Positions 50,167-62,810 of a DNA stretch of 64,000 nucleotides are shown here, in pieces (within the stretch, counting starts at the first letter, position 1; every line of letters starts with the position of its first letter). This DNA is from Amoeboaphelidium protococcarum. Its lineage: Eukaryota; Aphelidiomycota; Aphelidea. The stretch covers positions 744,001-808,000 of the forward strand of contig JALECJ010000007.1 in the NCBI GenBank assembly GCA_023515745.1, read 5' to 3'. Under the pieces are notes generated by a model. That model saw only the letters and a program-made list of their open reading frames with translations, was not told the DNA's origin and did no database searches. Both the position numbers and the translations under genes were made by a program.

Positions 50167-50864
50167 TCATCTTTCGATTTTATACAATTTAGTCATGTCT
50201 TTCAACATGGCATTACACATCTTGGCATAAGGATTAGTGCGCACCAACTCGTTCTTGGCAAATTTATTTCCCAACTTGGCGGCCGCTTCGAAATCGCGTC
50301 CACTCTCTTGGGATAATTCAGAAATGAAGCTGAAACTGGAGAGATCATCATTACAGGCTTCACTCTATCTACTTTGCTTGTTCTCAATCAACGTTCTAAT
50401 CATTGCACGTTGACAATATGCCTACATAAATTAAGGCTATGATCTTTATAAAAAATGAAAATACATTACATATAAGGGACAAGTATTACCTAGGATAAGA
50501 ACTCAGTGTCGTAGGATCCTAATGAAATTGCTTAGGAGACATCGTTCAATGCGTGCTCTAAATCCTTCTTCACCAGATATGCCTAAGATCTATTATTCCA
50601 ACTCTAAGCATGCAGCGGGTATTGTTCCAGAATTTGAGAAAATTTAGTCAGAGCTTCATCCACGTTCCCATCCTCTGTCTACTAAATTGCGTCAAGATTC
50701 AGTTCTCCGATACGCCTCATCACTTCAATTGAGTATGGCTATTCGCTTTTCTGATCAATCTATGCGCTATCTGTAAACATATCCTGATCAAAAATTCTAT
50801 TCAACACATCCTTATCATTAGCGCTGAGATTGGCTGATGATAATTACTAATTTGAATTCTCCAT
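50167..50864 (-). CDS. TTC36: TTC36-like tetratricopeptide protein
   Basis: 209 residues from exons 50490-50864 and 50167-50421; intron 68 nt (GTAATA to TGTAG) placed between TPR units at [16 protein letters not shown] helices are visible at ~62-130 ([59 protein letters not shown]). The C-terminus is diagnostic for TTC36: [20 protein letters not shown] then [16 protein letters not shown], like the animal ending 'LNPYAALCN.ML..M'. TTC36 is a small conserved TPR adaptor. The N-terminal 40 residues are variable. It is divergent from MCM2; the start codons are 237 bp apart. Confidence 0.88.
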
Positions 50865-51101
50865 TGTCTCTCTCAGAGTTCTGATCTAATTTATTTCCCA
50901 ATCAGCAGAGGCGAGATCGGAAGCAAGCCGAGTCGGGAAAGGCTCTCTGTTTCACAACGCGAACAACTCGACGCGTTTCTGAAAACTGTTTCAACGACAA
51001 AACTATTTCCCCTTTCCTCCTTTTACAAAGTCAATACTTCACGACTTTACTATTATACGACTTTTATTTAATTCTATATTTATATTTAGAGTATAACTCA
51101 A

Positions 51102-54040
51102 ATGGTAAGACCTCACCCCCGTCTTTCTTCCCAGAGCTTCATATAATCTTGAAAATGTGTAGTCAAAGAGATCACGGCCAGTGGAGCATCCTCAGGCTGA
51201 AGAGTAGGAGAATCTGGACCAGAACTTGGTGTACGATGGACAAGACTTGAATGAAGACAATGATGATGAGGTGCGTGATGTATATCAAGATGAGGATGAA
51301 GTCATTGCTAGGGAGCGCATGGAGTTTGATGTTCTCGAAGATGAAGACGATGATGACGGTGAAGATTTGTTCAAAGAGGATTTCTTAAAGTAAGCATATT
51401 TGTTGTTATACTGCCGTGCTTTATATCTGACATATTATATTTATCTGTTCTGTAATGTAGCGACTACCGTGGTCATCAAGAGCTGGATGTGTATGAAGAA
51501 TAAGGACTCGATGACCAAGTGTTCTCCGACTTGAGTCTCGCTGACTAGAATGCTGTCGATGCTATGCTGAACAAGCGTGATAGAGAACGTGCTCGCCGTG
51601 AAGGTAGAGTCCCTGCTGCTTTTATTGGTGATGATGACAATGATGGAGGTATTGCTGATGTTTTCAATCGCATGCCACGGCGTCGTAGGCGTCAAGGTGA
51701 TGATGGTGCTTCCGAGGAAGGATACAATCCTAATGCTCTGGTAAGTATTACTTTTTGAGACTTTTATTAATTGATTGCTGTCTCTTCTTTGTTTATATGT
51801 AGGATACTGCGTTTGTCTTGGATGATTTGAAAGATCGCACGGTTGCTCAGTGGGTCATTATGGATTAACCTCGTCTCCACATCTCTCATCAGTTTCGCAA
51901 GTTTCTATCAGAGTTCAAAAATGACCATGGTGTCCTGGTTTATGAAGAGAGAATCCAACGTATGTGTGAGCAGAATGGCCGTTCGCTGGAGATCTCTTTT
52001 GTAGATTTGACTCACTCTCATGCCATACTTGCTCTATGGCTAGCGGATGCTCCTGCTGAGATGCTGGAGATATTCGATGAGGTTGCCGCCAAGATGGTAG
52101 CGGAGAGATTCGATATGTATTCACGAATTGTTGATGAGATCCATGTTCGTATCACCGACCTGCCCACTGTTGAGACCATCCGAGAGCTGAGACATCATCA
52201 CGTTAATAAACTGGTTCGTATCAGTGGTGTTGTGACTAAACGATCCTCTCTGATGCCGTAAATTAAGTACGTCACTTACAGTTGTGCAAGGTGTGGTCAT
52301 TTGATGGGTCCTTTTTATCAACTGGGCAGCGAAGAGCCAAAGTTGAGTAAATGTGCCTCATGTGAAGGAAGAGGTCCTTTTAACATCAAGAGCGAATAGA
52401 CGTCGTATTGTGATTATCAGAAGATCACGTTGTAGGAGAGCCCTGGTACTGTTCCTGCTGGCAGATTGCCGCGCAGTAAGGAAGTTATTCTGCTGCGTGA
52501 TTTGGTTGATACTGTGCGTCCCGGAGAAGCTGTGGAGATCACTGGCATTTACAAGAATGTCTTGGATATCAATCTGAATGCTAATAATGGATTTCCTCTT
52601 TTTGCAACTGTAATTGAGGCTAATCATATCAGTAAGCGTGAGGATGCTTTTGCCGCGGTAAAACTTAGTCAGGAGGATAAACAGGCTATTGTGGCACTGT
52701 CTAAAGATCCTAGAATCAGTCGCCGAATCGTCAAAAGTATTGCTCCTAGTATCTACGGTCATGATAACATCAAGCGTGCAATTGCATTGTCCCTCTTTGG
52801 TGGAGTTGCTAAAGATATCTAGGGAAAGCATCGTCTTCGTGGTGATATCAATGTTTTAATGATGGGTGATCCGGGAACGGCCAAGTCTTAGTTTCTTAAG
52901 TACGTTGAGAAGACTGCGAATCGTGCCGTGTTTACGACTGGTCAAGGTGCTTCTGCTGTCGGTCTGACTGCTTCGGTGCATAAGAGTCCAGTGACGAGAG
53001 AGTGGACTCTGGAAGGTGGAGCACTAGTACTGGCAGATAAAGGAGTCTGCCTTATTGATGAATTTGACAAGATGAATGAGCAAGATAGAACTTCTATCCA
53101 TGAAGCTATGGAGCAACAGTCCATTTCCGTTAGTAAAGCTGGTATCATTTGTACCCTGTAGGCTCGCTGTGCCGTAATGGCCGCCGCTAATCCCAAATAC
53201 GGCCGCTACAATCCTCTGCAGTCATTCTAGGACAATGTCGACCTGACTGAACCTATTCTGTCTCGTTTTGATGTCCTATGCGTGGTTAAAGACGTTGTAG
53301 ATGTTGAGCTGGACCAGAGACTTGCCGATTTCGTCGTGCATTCCCATATGAGAAGTCATCCTGACGCTGAGCCGCAGCAGAGAGATGATGCCGACGACGT
53401 TGACACTGATCTTATTGATTAGAATCTGCTGCGCAAGTATCTCATGTACTCTCGCGAGAACGTTCACCCCCGCCTCACTGATCTGGATCAAGACAAGATG
53501 GCAAAGGTGTATTCTGCACTGCGTAGAGAGTCTATTGCGTGTGGTTCCATTCCTATGACTGTGCGTCACGTTGAGAGTATGATCAGAATGGCTGAGGCGC
53601 ATGCAAAGATGCATTTGAGAGATTATGTGCGCTAGTAGGATTTGGATGTTGCTATTCAGGTGATGTTGGAAAGTTTCCTGGCTTCCAATAAGTTATCCGT
53701 GTAAAAGTAGTTGCGCCGAAAGTTTTAAAAGTACATGAATAGCAGTCAGGATAACGAAGAGCTGCTGCATCATTTGGTGAAGACTATCGCGCAGAACCAC
53801 TTCAATTACATGCGCTACTCCGCAAATGGAGGAGATGACAATGAGGATTCTGTGAATTCAAATGACATTCGCCAAGTCAAATTTCCGGCAGAAGAGTTTG
53901 AATCGCGCGCAAGAGAGCACAACATCCAGAGCTGTACATTCTTTTACAAGAGTCCAAGCTTTGTCAAGTATGGCTATCAGCTGGTCGAAGAGGTGGATGC
54001 AAATGGTCATTAGCAGAGAATGATTGTAAAGAATTTGTGA
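51102..54040 (+). CDS. MCM2: DNA replication licensing factor MCM2
   Basis: 915 residues from exons 51102-51104, 51163-51389, 51461-51740 and 51803-54040. Introns are 58, 71 and 62 nt, all GT-AG with GTAAG donors. Exon 1 is exactly the ATG. MCM2 is part of the MCM2-7 helicase. An acidic N-terminus (histone-binding type; [20 protein letters not shown]) precedes [13 protein letters not shown] and a zinc finger ([17 protein letters not shown] ... [10 protein letters not shown], ~330-365). The AAA+ core has [16 protein letters not shown] (Walker A ~525, its Gln a TAG codon), [20 protein letters not shown] (Walker B) and PILSRFD (arginine finger ~655). The C-terminal winged-helix part ends in MIVKNL, then TGA TGA TGA. 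Confidence 0.98.
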
Positions 54041-54140
54041 TGATGATTAGGTGAGAATAAGTGAGAGATATATGCTAGTAATCACGTTTAAAATATATTC
54101 TTCTTTCAATTCTAACGCACTAAGCATAATGCCTAACAAA

Positions 54141-55586
54141 TCAATGTTCAAAAGGATTGCACCATGCACACATACTTGACCTAATAACGAAACTTAACAA
54201 AGATCCAACAGTGAGTCCAGTGGTTAGAAAGAATACCATGAGAGAACCGGCCGTCTCTTTGTCTTTATCGTTGTATTACTTCACCGCGTACTCTCCACTT
54301 GTAGATTACTGCTTTTATTAATCCACCAGAATATAATCGCTGCGCTGTACATGGATTTACCCAAAGTCAACGGCCAACTGCGGTCCATTGATCATGCACA
54401 ATGTACCGAGATATCCATTAGATATGGCGAATAACGCGACAATAATCAAGTATCCAATATCATTGTTAATCCACAGTGGAAACTGTCTACTGATGTCAGA
54501 TGATATGACAGTGTTCGACAATAGAACCAGCGGAATGAATGACAATCTAAGCACTGACATCAGCCATGTCAAACGCGCCTTGGACTTTAGAGTCATTGGA
54601 CTCTTTACCACCCAATCAACAAACTTGTTGAATATCACGAAACCAGGCAGAGCTTTACCCAACCAGTCTCCAAGATTAAAAATCAGAAAAGTGACCGGGA
54701 TGAAAAGTAGTCTCCACTTGGATTCAGAATCCAGAGATTCATTAGCAGGCCTGACAGTACTCAAAATAGCTGGGAATAGAGCCAGAGTCACCAGATACAC
54801 TGTGAACACTGATGATGCCAGTACCCAGATACGGCCGAGCACAGCGAAAACTCCTGAAGGTGCAGCGACATTGCTTAGTTCCTTCTTCTGCGAGCCATCC
54901 TCCACCTCAGATTCCTATACAAAATCAGTGATTTCATCAGCATTAATACTTGATAACTATTCTGAGATTGCCTTCTTGTAGCCATCAGTATTAGCAAGCA
55001 TAAATGATAACGCAATACATATCAAAAGCACCAGAGCAGCAATAGAAAAATACAAAGCCGCGCTGAACGAGTGATCTCCATCGCCAATCAGAAGGGATCC
55101 AATTTGCAAAAGACACACCAGTGATCCCGCCAAGCCTTGACCAGACATCACCATCGTGGTCTCCTCATGACCGAATAACGACACTAGACCGAATACTCCA
55201 TTCTACAAGAAGGCTGTGGACGTGCCACTGATCACCACCAGCACCATATTTATGTAGAAGAAGACATTCGACGCTTGGCGGTCAGTGTGAAACTGAAAAC
55301 GCGTCAAAATCACACAGCAGATGAACACCAAAGCATTGATTATCAGCGATGCTTTAATCTTTGTCAAAGCCTTGATATTGTCCTTGGCCATCAGGATGAA
55401 TAGCAGCACAAAGAAGTTGGTGATCATGAATCCAATGGCAAAGTAGTGATCAAAGTTGTCTCTGAACTGGGTAGGATCAAGCTACTATGAAAAGTATTCA
55501 TTGCAGGTTATGAATATATTCCACGGGAAGAGCATTCCATTTCCCAGCGCAAAGAATATCCATTTAGAACTAATTAGCGATAGCAT
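54141..55586 (-). CDS. Equilibrative nucleoside transporter (SLC29/ENT)
   Basis: 481 residues. ENTs carry nucleosides across membranes. The start (MLSLISSKWIFFALGNGMLF then PWNIFITCNEYF) is the ENT TM1 signature 'GxGxLLPWNxFIT'. Helices 2-6 follow (FMITNFFVLLFILMAKDN, GQGLAGSLVCLLQIGSLLIG), then a cytosolic acidic loop (~190-220; DEITDFVQESEVEDGSQKKE) and helices 7-11. FNLGDWLGKALPGF is close to the ENT motif 'FNxxDxxGR'. The C-terminus AGSLMVFFLTTGLTVGSLLS matches the last ENT helix. A Gln-rich insert lies before the final helix. Convergent with MCM2 (100 bp between stops). Confidence 0.93.
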
Positions 55587-56094
55587 TTTGGAATTAAAAT
55601 TAAATGGTGATAAGGGCTAAAATGGCTGATAGATAAAAAGATCTTTAATCAGTGGCTATCTGGGATGCAAAATTAAAAAAATCGGAATAGGGGTTCTGAT
55701 TGGGTAATCAATCGTAAGATTGAAATTCACCATTACCTCTTGAAATGAAGAAATCAACCATTATGAAAATAAACATTTCTAATTATTCATATTCTCAGCC
55801 AAGTGAGAACTTTGAACATGCGGAGAATCGCGTTCAATTAGAGTCAACGTAGAATCTACGCCGTATTCTCTAAAATTGTGGTTCTAAAACGTCTTGAATA
55901 GACCAATGCGCATCGTTTCAGGCTTTTTACAACCATTTCGGCCAATCACAGTCAGCCACTTTCCTTTTCCGCTCTCTCTTCCTCTTTCATTCTACTGAAT
56001 ACTGTACCGAAAGACTCTCCAATTTGCTGAAACTTGTTACATTCAGTTACAAGGTACTACAATTACAGATTCATAATTTAGACATATTAATCTT
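55587..56094. other. Divergent intergenic gap
   Basis: 508 bp between the ENT start and the DCAF6-like start. Contains a CT-rich stretch near 55971-55990. No gene or RNA recognised. Confidence 0.5.
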
Positions 56095-59000
56095 ATGGCA
56101 AAAGTTAATACAGAGCATTTGGTGAAACGATTCGCGTTAACTGAAGAGTTGAAAGGTCACACTGCGGCAGTGAACTCCATTGCCTGGGATGACAGTGGTC
56201 GGTACATTGTCAGTGGTAGTGATGATTGTCACTTGAACATTTATGACACCTAGCTGATGGATGACTCTGGTGCTGTGGTGGTTAATGGCGTCAAACCGAA
56301 ACATCTCGTCCATAGACTCAAAACTAAGCATTAGAAGAATATATTTAGTGCAAAGTTTATGAACGGTACTAGTGCCGTGATTGCTGGTGGTGCTGACTTT
56401 CGAGTATCTTATACTGACATTAACGCGTACTATAAGAACAAACAGGTTGCTTCTAATACTTTTAATTGCCACGCTGGGTTTGTGCATGAGGTCGTGATAG
56501 ATCCACTGAATACCGTCAGTAATTTCTTCTCCTGCAGTGAGGATGGTACAGTCAATCAGTATGACCTTCGCATTCGTACCAGTTGCAGTTGCTAAAGTCT
56601 TCTGAGCAAGAGGGCGGACCTTCATTGTAATAGACACACTCTGATTGATATTAATGTTGCACCAGAGTATAATAAATGCAGTTGCTGCGATTAGTTCTCT
56701 CTTCGCCCATCCAAGTCTGCCTCTGCGATTGATGGTTTTGGTAAAAGTCCTTTTGCTCCAGGTGCTTGTCCTCTAATTACTAAATTGGCCGTCACCTCCA
56801 TGGACATTCTCTCTACTGATCCCAATTATATTGCGCTTGGTTGTAACGACTCCTTTGTGCGCGTATTTGATCGTAGAAAGCTCACTTGTCCAATTTATCA
56901 TAGTCCGACTGATGATCCCAAATTTCGACCGACTTTTGAATAGCGTGAATCGCATTCTAGTGATAATCAGTATCTGTATCCACCCAGCTTGGACTGTTAC
57001 AAAGGTCTTTGTTATGCATTCTCTCCTAGTCACATGAGATTTTAGCAGAGTGTCATCGCTGATCAGTATGGTCTGTTGAAAGATGCTGAGGATCGTGTGA
57101 TGCTATCTCCTGCTGATTTGCAGAGGCAACACCCAGAGTATATGAAGGCGAAAAAGGAGGGTAAGCTTCCTTAAAGTTTGTATTAGCAGAATATTGCTAA
57201 TGGTGTGCAGATGAATGTTACTACTGTTGCCAGTGTGAGGTGGGATGTTGATGGGAAACTTGCTGTCAATTATTTTGATGAATTTATTTACGTGATCGAT
57301 GTAATGTCTAGCATTATCGGTGCGAACGTAAAGTATCCTCGTCAAGATGGACCATGGGCAACCATCAGGGAGTATGACGAGATGGATGACCCTATCGAGA
57401 CTCCGCCAGCTAATATATTTCGATCACTACCGGCCAAGAAGTAGGAGTGGATCTTGCTGAATTTACAAAAATGCAAGGCTGCCATTGATGTGGATTCTCA
57501 GCATAGGAAGAATTTTGCCGAGACCAAAAGTACTCTGTTCTTGCCCTTGTTTTCTAAAGAGTTTGTAGAGTAGTACGATCACGATATTCTTCATATATGT
57601 GGATCTCATGCCAATGCTCAGGCTATGATATAGCATGTAAGTTTTATTCCGAATTATATTGCCGAGGGCATGCCTATTGGCTCAAGTATGCTCTGCTCTG
57701 GGTCTGATGATGGCTTCGTTTACTGTTGGATTGTCTTTCCTATGCCTTGGGATCGATTTGTAGCTGATGTTCCATTCTATTGTTGGAAGGGTGATCGAAA
57801 TATTGTCAATATGGTGGCCTTTAATCCGAAATCTCCGGTTATGATTGTATCTGGCCTGGATACTTCTATCAAAGTATTTGAGCCGGTGGATGGAATTGCT
57901 CCAGAAGTGGAAAAGATAAAGTTGAATTTTAGAAAATTGGAAGAGTTTTAAAGTGGTTATACCAAGGCATTGAGTTATGAATAGTCAAAGAAGGTGATGT
58001 CTTATAGTGCATTGGATGATGAATTTACCGAGGCTATAAAGAAGCTTGTGAATCACACGGTATATACTTAGTTTTCTGATATTGGGCTTGGTCCTGCTGT
58101 TGCAGGCTAACAATAATAGTAGTAGGAGTTTATGTAAACTTATATGCGTTTAATGCAAAATGGAGGTGTCGATATGTTCGGTGGGTCCGGATTGGATTAG
58201 TTTAACTTTGTTAATAATAACGGGGGCGATGAGGAAGAAGATGACGATTACGACCCGTATAGATTACCACCCGGTTACGAGCATCATTAGCCTGCCATTG
58301 ACGAACTTCGTGAGTATTTAGCTCTGCCAGTGGGATCTTAACCTACACCGTTTGAATAATGGCGTTAATAGCGTTAAGCTTAGTAGTAATAGTAGTAATC
58401 TTCTGCCTCCTCATAGTCACCGTAAGCTTAAAGTCGGACATCGCGTAAGTAGTAAAGTTCATCCTAGTCAAGTCAACAATTGTCTTAACAGGCAAAGTCT
58501 AAGCCAATTAAAGTACAGTCACTACCATTAGATTTACCTTAGTATAAGTATGGATTTTAAGATGTTCCTGCTTATTGTAAAGGTTAATTAGGAAGCGGCT
58601 ATCTTGAGCTGACTCGCTTATATTCCAAGACTGGCGATGGTCAAAATATGGTCAGCGTTGTCGGGGAGAGTAAAGATAAAGCTGTTCATGCTGATATTAA
58701 ACAAGATAAAGGTGGCAACAGTTCTCTAGGTCCATGTAGACTGAAAGATTCCAAATAATTTAATCTTGATAGCACTGGAATTCGCACACCATGGATCAAT
58801 TTGTAGATGGTTAAAAATTTAAAGATTACTAAAGCTGAAACTAACGTTTCATAGGCTGGTTCTTCTCGCCCCTCTGAATCTAATTCAAATACTGTTCGTG
58901 GATCTCTATTATAATAGTAGTAAAAACAACCGCCTCCATCCTCTTCGTCGTACTAGAAGCAGAGAAAAGCAAAGAAGTAGTAAAAGGCTAAACAATCCAC

Positions 59001-59289
59001 CGTATCATAGCAATCATCATTTGTGCCATCTTTGTAATCATCATCTCAGCCTGAGTGGTCGGTCCTTTACAAGAAGCCTCCTGCCGAGCAATCTGGCTCA
59101 AACACGGCAAAGAAATCCTCTCTATAGTCTTAGTCTCAGTTAAAGTCTAAGCAAAGTGGTAGTAACAGTAATTTGCAAAATAACGCGCAATCTAGTAATA
59201 GGAAGTAGAGCTGATACGGTGCTCGCATAACATCTCATCACGCGACTCTTAAGATTAGTGACTTGCAGTCGTTGATTGTATTATTTTGA
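56095..59289 (+). CDS. DCAF6-like WD40 protein (CUL4-DDB1 substrate receptor)
   Basis: 1064 residues, single exon. WD40 repeats 1-5 are at ~12-285: ELKGHTAAVNSIAWDDSGRY then IVSGSDDCHLNIYD, NIFSAKFMNGTSAVIAGGAD, NFFSCSEDGTVNQYDLRIRT (WDxR-type box), ALGCNDSFVRVFDRRKLTCP. A long insert separates the last repeats (~520-615; SMLCSGSDDGFVYCWIV, NIVNMVAFNPKSPVMIVSGL then DTSIKVFEPV). This split propeller, with 'NIFSAKF' and 'RTSC', is the layout of DCAF6/DCAF8/WDTC1, receptors of CUL4-DDB1 ubiquitin ligases; DCAF6 fits best. The last ~370 residues are low-complexity with long Gln runs coded by TAA/TAG (for example around 58353-58400). No domain is seen there. Confidence 0.87.
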
Positions 59290-59505
59290 GTCTGCAATAT
59301 ATTTACTTTAATTTATCAAGCATTAAACTATTTTTTTCTCAGCTTTATTATACCAGTCAAATTGTAAAGTCATCCTGATCTCAGGTGATATAATCTTTCA
59401 TTTTATCATCACTGAGTGATTCAACAGTTCTCCTTACAGAAACACACTAGCGTTTACTTCGAATATTGCTCTTAATTATTTAGCTTGCCGTAATTAAAGA
59501 TAATA

Positions 59506-62025
59506 ATGTCTAAGAATACCAAGTTCTGGATTGATTAATTACCCAAGTTTTATATTGGAGTTTATCTGAGACCTTGGGCGTCAAAAGCTCTGCCTTGGAT
59601 CAACTTGGAGTCGAAATCGCTGGCCAAGCTGGTTGAAAAAGAGGCTCTGACTGAATTTGTACCGCAGCGATTATCCAGCGATGTCCATGTAATATCAAGA
59701 GTCAAAGATCGTGGAGTATTGCTGCAGCTAAAGTCAGCGTTGAATGCATAGTCGGCGCAATCCGGCGTATTATAACCAGAGTCTGTATTTGAAGCCATTC
59801 GGTAGTAGTTGAAATCTGTACAGTTTGCCACACGACATCCATTCTAATGGCTGCGTGGAAGATCACCGCGATGTTTCCAGGTGCTTGGTGAGCCGTTTAT
59901 GGAAGATCTTACCACACGTGTGCCCACTAATAGACTGAGAGTTTAGTTTCTGAATAGCCAAGAGTCGCCCAGTATGGAGGCCTTGTATGAAGCATTCCGG
60001 TAATATGGCAAGATTGTTGAGTTGTAGCATCCTGTCACGTCCACTAATAAAGATCTACCCAGGTATGCTCTTGTCAACTATAGGCGTATAAGGGATGCCG
60101 TGAGTGCCAAGATTTGTCTTCATCGATACCAGTTGGGTAATGCCTAATTATTCATTGAGCATGAGTAGTACATGCACACTAATAACATTCGCAAATGGGT
60201 TATGGATCATCCGAGAGTGACTCTGCCAGCTGCTGGAGCAATCTTAGTGGGAATATCATATGCTGTGTTTGATCCTATACGAAAATTTAGTATTTAGAGT
60301 ATGGCTACCAAACGGTTTAATCTATCCCAGCTATCCTCATGGTTCTCATATGATTACAAGAGTCTGATACCAGAGGGGATCCGGGACAGTTTTAACAAAT
60401 TTGGATAGGTTGGTTAGTCATACAAACGTCATGGTAAAGAGTCATCTATGCTATCAGAAGATCCTTAGAGCGATTTCGCCGGTCGTCTAGAGGTCAAGTA
60501 GAAATTGTAAGCATGGCTCAAGGAACCTCCATCTTCTGTGATGCTGGTGGTCGGTCCTCAGGGATACGGCAAATCAAAATTGGTGCAGAGTGTACTCGCA
60601 GATAAGAAAGTGGGCATAAGTATAAACTGCGATGAGACAATGTCAAGATCAGAATCCGATTTACCACCTAGACTGGCGCGTCAAGTTGGATATTATCCCA
60701 TTTTCTCTTCATTTGTATGGTTGTAGAACTTGCTGGACTCTCTGGTTGCCACCTCCACTGGATCTAAGCTGGGTGTATCGACATCAACGGATACTGAAAT
60801 CAGGCGCATCTTGGACTTGACTGCGGTTGCATTATCTGAGATTGTGGCCAAGCAGTAGTAGAAATAGAAGAATATTCAGTAATCCTAGCAGACTATCGAC
60901 TATCCGGTAATCACAATCAATCTGAGTGATGATCCGAATCCACCGCCTGAGAGTGCCAGCAATGCTAATTAGCGATTTATTGATCAGATTCTGTAATGGG
61001 CATCTGCTCTAGCCCAGGGCAGAGTTGCTCATGTGATTATCATTTGTAAGAGTGCTTCCACTTTGGGACATGTACGTGGCAGGATTAATAAGTGGTTCTG
61101 TGATGCACACAGTCAGAGGATAGTGGAGATGTTGGCATTCAAAGATGCATCTAAAGAGGATGCTGAACGATTTCTGACAGAGAGATTTGCACAAGGGGCC
61201 ACGGAGAATAGTGAGGTGGATGATTAGTTTATACGGCGTGTAATTAATACTCTTGGCGGTAGATTGTCTGATATTGAAGCGTTATTAGAAAAGGTGAGGG
61301 CGGGAACTGATCCTGTGGAATCTCTTCAAGATCTAGTGTCGAAGGCTGTGATTGAGGTCAGGCGTGAAGGATTGGAAGAGGCTATAGATGCTGTGGCTTA
61401 AACCACCTCAGTTGTGTCGTCTCCATCTGCTCAATCAAAGAAGTGGACCAGCGCACAATTCTGGTTTGTATTAAAGACTTTGGCTTTGAAGATTGGCGAT
61501 TTGGATCATTCAAAGAGATTGAACGATAACCTTGATAATGATAATAATGATGGATTGCGAAAGTTTGAAGATTGCAAGGTATCATTCGATTCCATCAAAT
61601 ACTCTGCCATTATGGATGGTAAAGATTAGGCACTCCTTTCGATGGAGAATGCAGAGTTTATCACGATTGAGTATGACAGAGATGGACACCCGCTGTTAAT
61701 TCGCCCATCCAAACCGCTGTTTAGAACTGCATTCTGGAAAACGTATTAGAATACCAGAACACGGGCCACCATGGACATGAAGTATTACAAAGAGTTGATC
61801 CAGAAAGAGGAGAAGAAGGTGAAAGGCTTGGAGAAGGAAATGTCTGAACTGAGTGGTTATTTGGATAAAGCCGACTCTATACCTCTAGATCGACACCTCT
61901 CGGCAGGTGAGAGTGTGAAGGCAAGATTTGCATTTCTCAGTCGTCAGCTGTAATCTTCACAGCAGAACATTGCTAAATACACTGACGCAATATCCGATTG
62001 CAAGAAATTGATAGTAGATTAATGA
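59506..62025 (+). CDS. YME2: Mitochondrial escape protein YME2-like (RNA12 family)
   Basis: 839 residues. YME2 is an inner-membrane protein tied to mitochondrial DNA maintenance. The N-terminal part (~1-135) is matrix-side; an RRM-like segment (~145-220) reads QFLNSQESPSMEALYEAFRQ then YGKIVELQHPV. One membrane helix follows (RVTLPAAGAILVGISYAVFD, ~238-257). Then comes a large RNA12/AAA-like domain with a P-loop (MLVVGPQGYGKSKLVQSVLA, ~345-364), an ITINLSDDPNPPPE stretch and a sensor-like VAHVIIICKSASTLGHVRGR. The C-terminal third is helical, with a coiled coil (~755-815; ELIQKEEKKVKGLEKEMSEL). Order and length fit Yme2. The match is by architecture and P-loop, so moderately strong. Confidence 0.85.
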
Positions 62026-62559
62026 ATATATGAGTTTTGATTATCGAAGTCGTTAGAAAATTTTTATGAAATCGATCTTATAACAAGATGGTCGCGCTTC
62101 TCCACTCTTCTCTTCCCTTTCAGTGAATTGCATACAGATTGGCGTTTCGCTCTCAACTTATCCAATGTGAAAATGTTCCTATGAGCTTAGAGCCTCATTA
62201 TATGCATAGATAAAATTAAATTTCGCGTATCTTTATCCTTCGCAGTATTTATTACATTATCAGCGAAGGTTTAATACTGTGAATTTACATTACTCCTTCT
62301 TCCCAAAGTACTCAGTGTCAATCACTCGGTGATGATACAAGAACTCAAATTGCAGCAGGTATACTGTCTTTTTATCGCGTTGATATAAACAAAATTTAAT
62401 AGGTTTGTCTTACATGCTTCGAACTGAATCTTACTACGCGATAAAAACACAGTACTAGTCCTAATACTGTATGAAAGTCTATGGCCTAATGACTATAACG
62501 TCTTAATCATCTTTGGTATTTACGCGCTTCGGTTGAATGAATTTTATCATCTTTGCTCG

Positions 62560-62580
62560 CTCTCTCTCTCTCTCTCTCTT
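62560..62580. repeat. CT dinucleotide microsatellite
   Basis: About ten CT units. A similar, shorter tract lies before the glycosyltransferase gene (16728-16742). Confidence 0.8.
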
Positions 62581-62610
62581 GCCCTCTCATCATTATTCAC
62601 AATTAACGCT

Positions 62611-62648
62611 CATTCATTCATTCATTCGTTCGTTCGTTCGTTCGTTCG
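62611..62648. repeat. ATTC array followed by CGTT array
   Basis: Four CATT units pass directly into about five and a half CGTT units, 163-200 bp upstream of the RLI1 start codon. This is the longest member of the CGTT array family in the window. Confidence 0.85.
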
Positions 62649-62810
62649 TAGGATTTCAACGAGGCTTTCTCTCAATTGATCTCTCTCATTTCGGCCAACT
62701 CTTCTTGATTCTTTTTAGCAATCTGCGCGCAATCTCTTTTAGAACTCTTTTACTCATCATTTATTATACTAAGCCGTAATAATAGTATTAACAAAAATAC
62801 TATAGATACA

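Larger units (their letters stand above)
62026..62810. other. Intergenic gap with promoter-proximal microsatellites
   Basis: 785 bp upstream of RLI1. A CT microsatellite (62560-62580), an ATTC array (62611-62626) and a CGTT array (62627-62648) sit within 250 bp of the RLI1 start codon. No gene or RNA recognised. Confidence 0.6.

Noticed and set aside
50971-50976. ACGCGT box (MCB/MBF type) upstream of MCM2
   Set aside because: The hexamer occurs in many places here, including inside coding regions, so this copy is not evidence of G1/S control by itself.
56137-56637. 166-codon minus-strand open frame
   Set aside because: Antisense shadow of the first WD40 repeats of the DCAF6-like gene.
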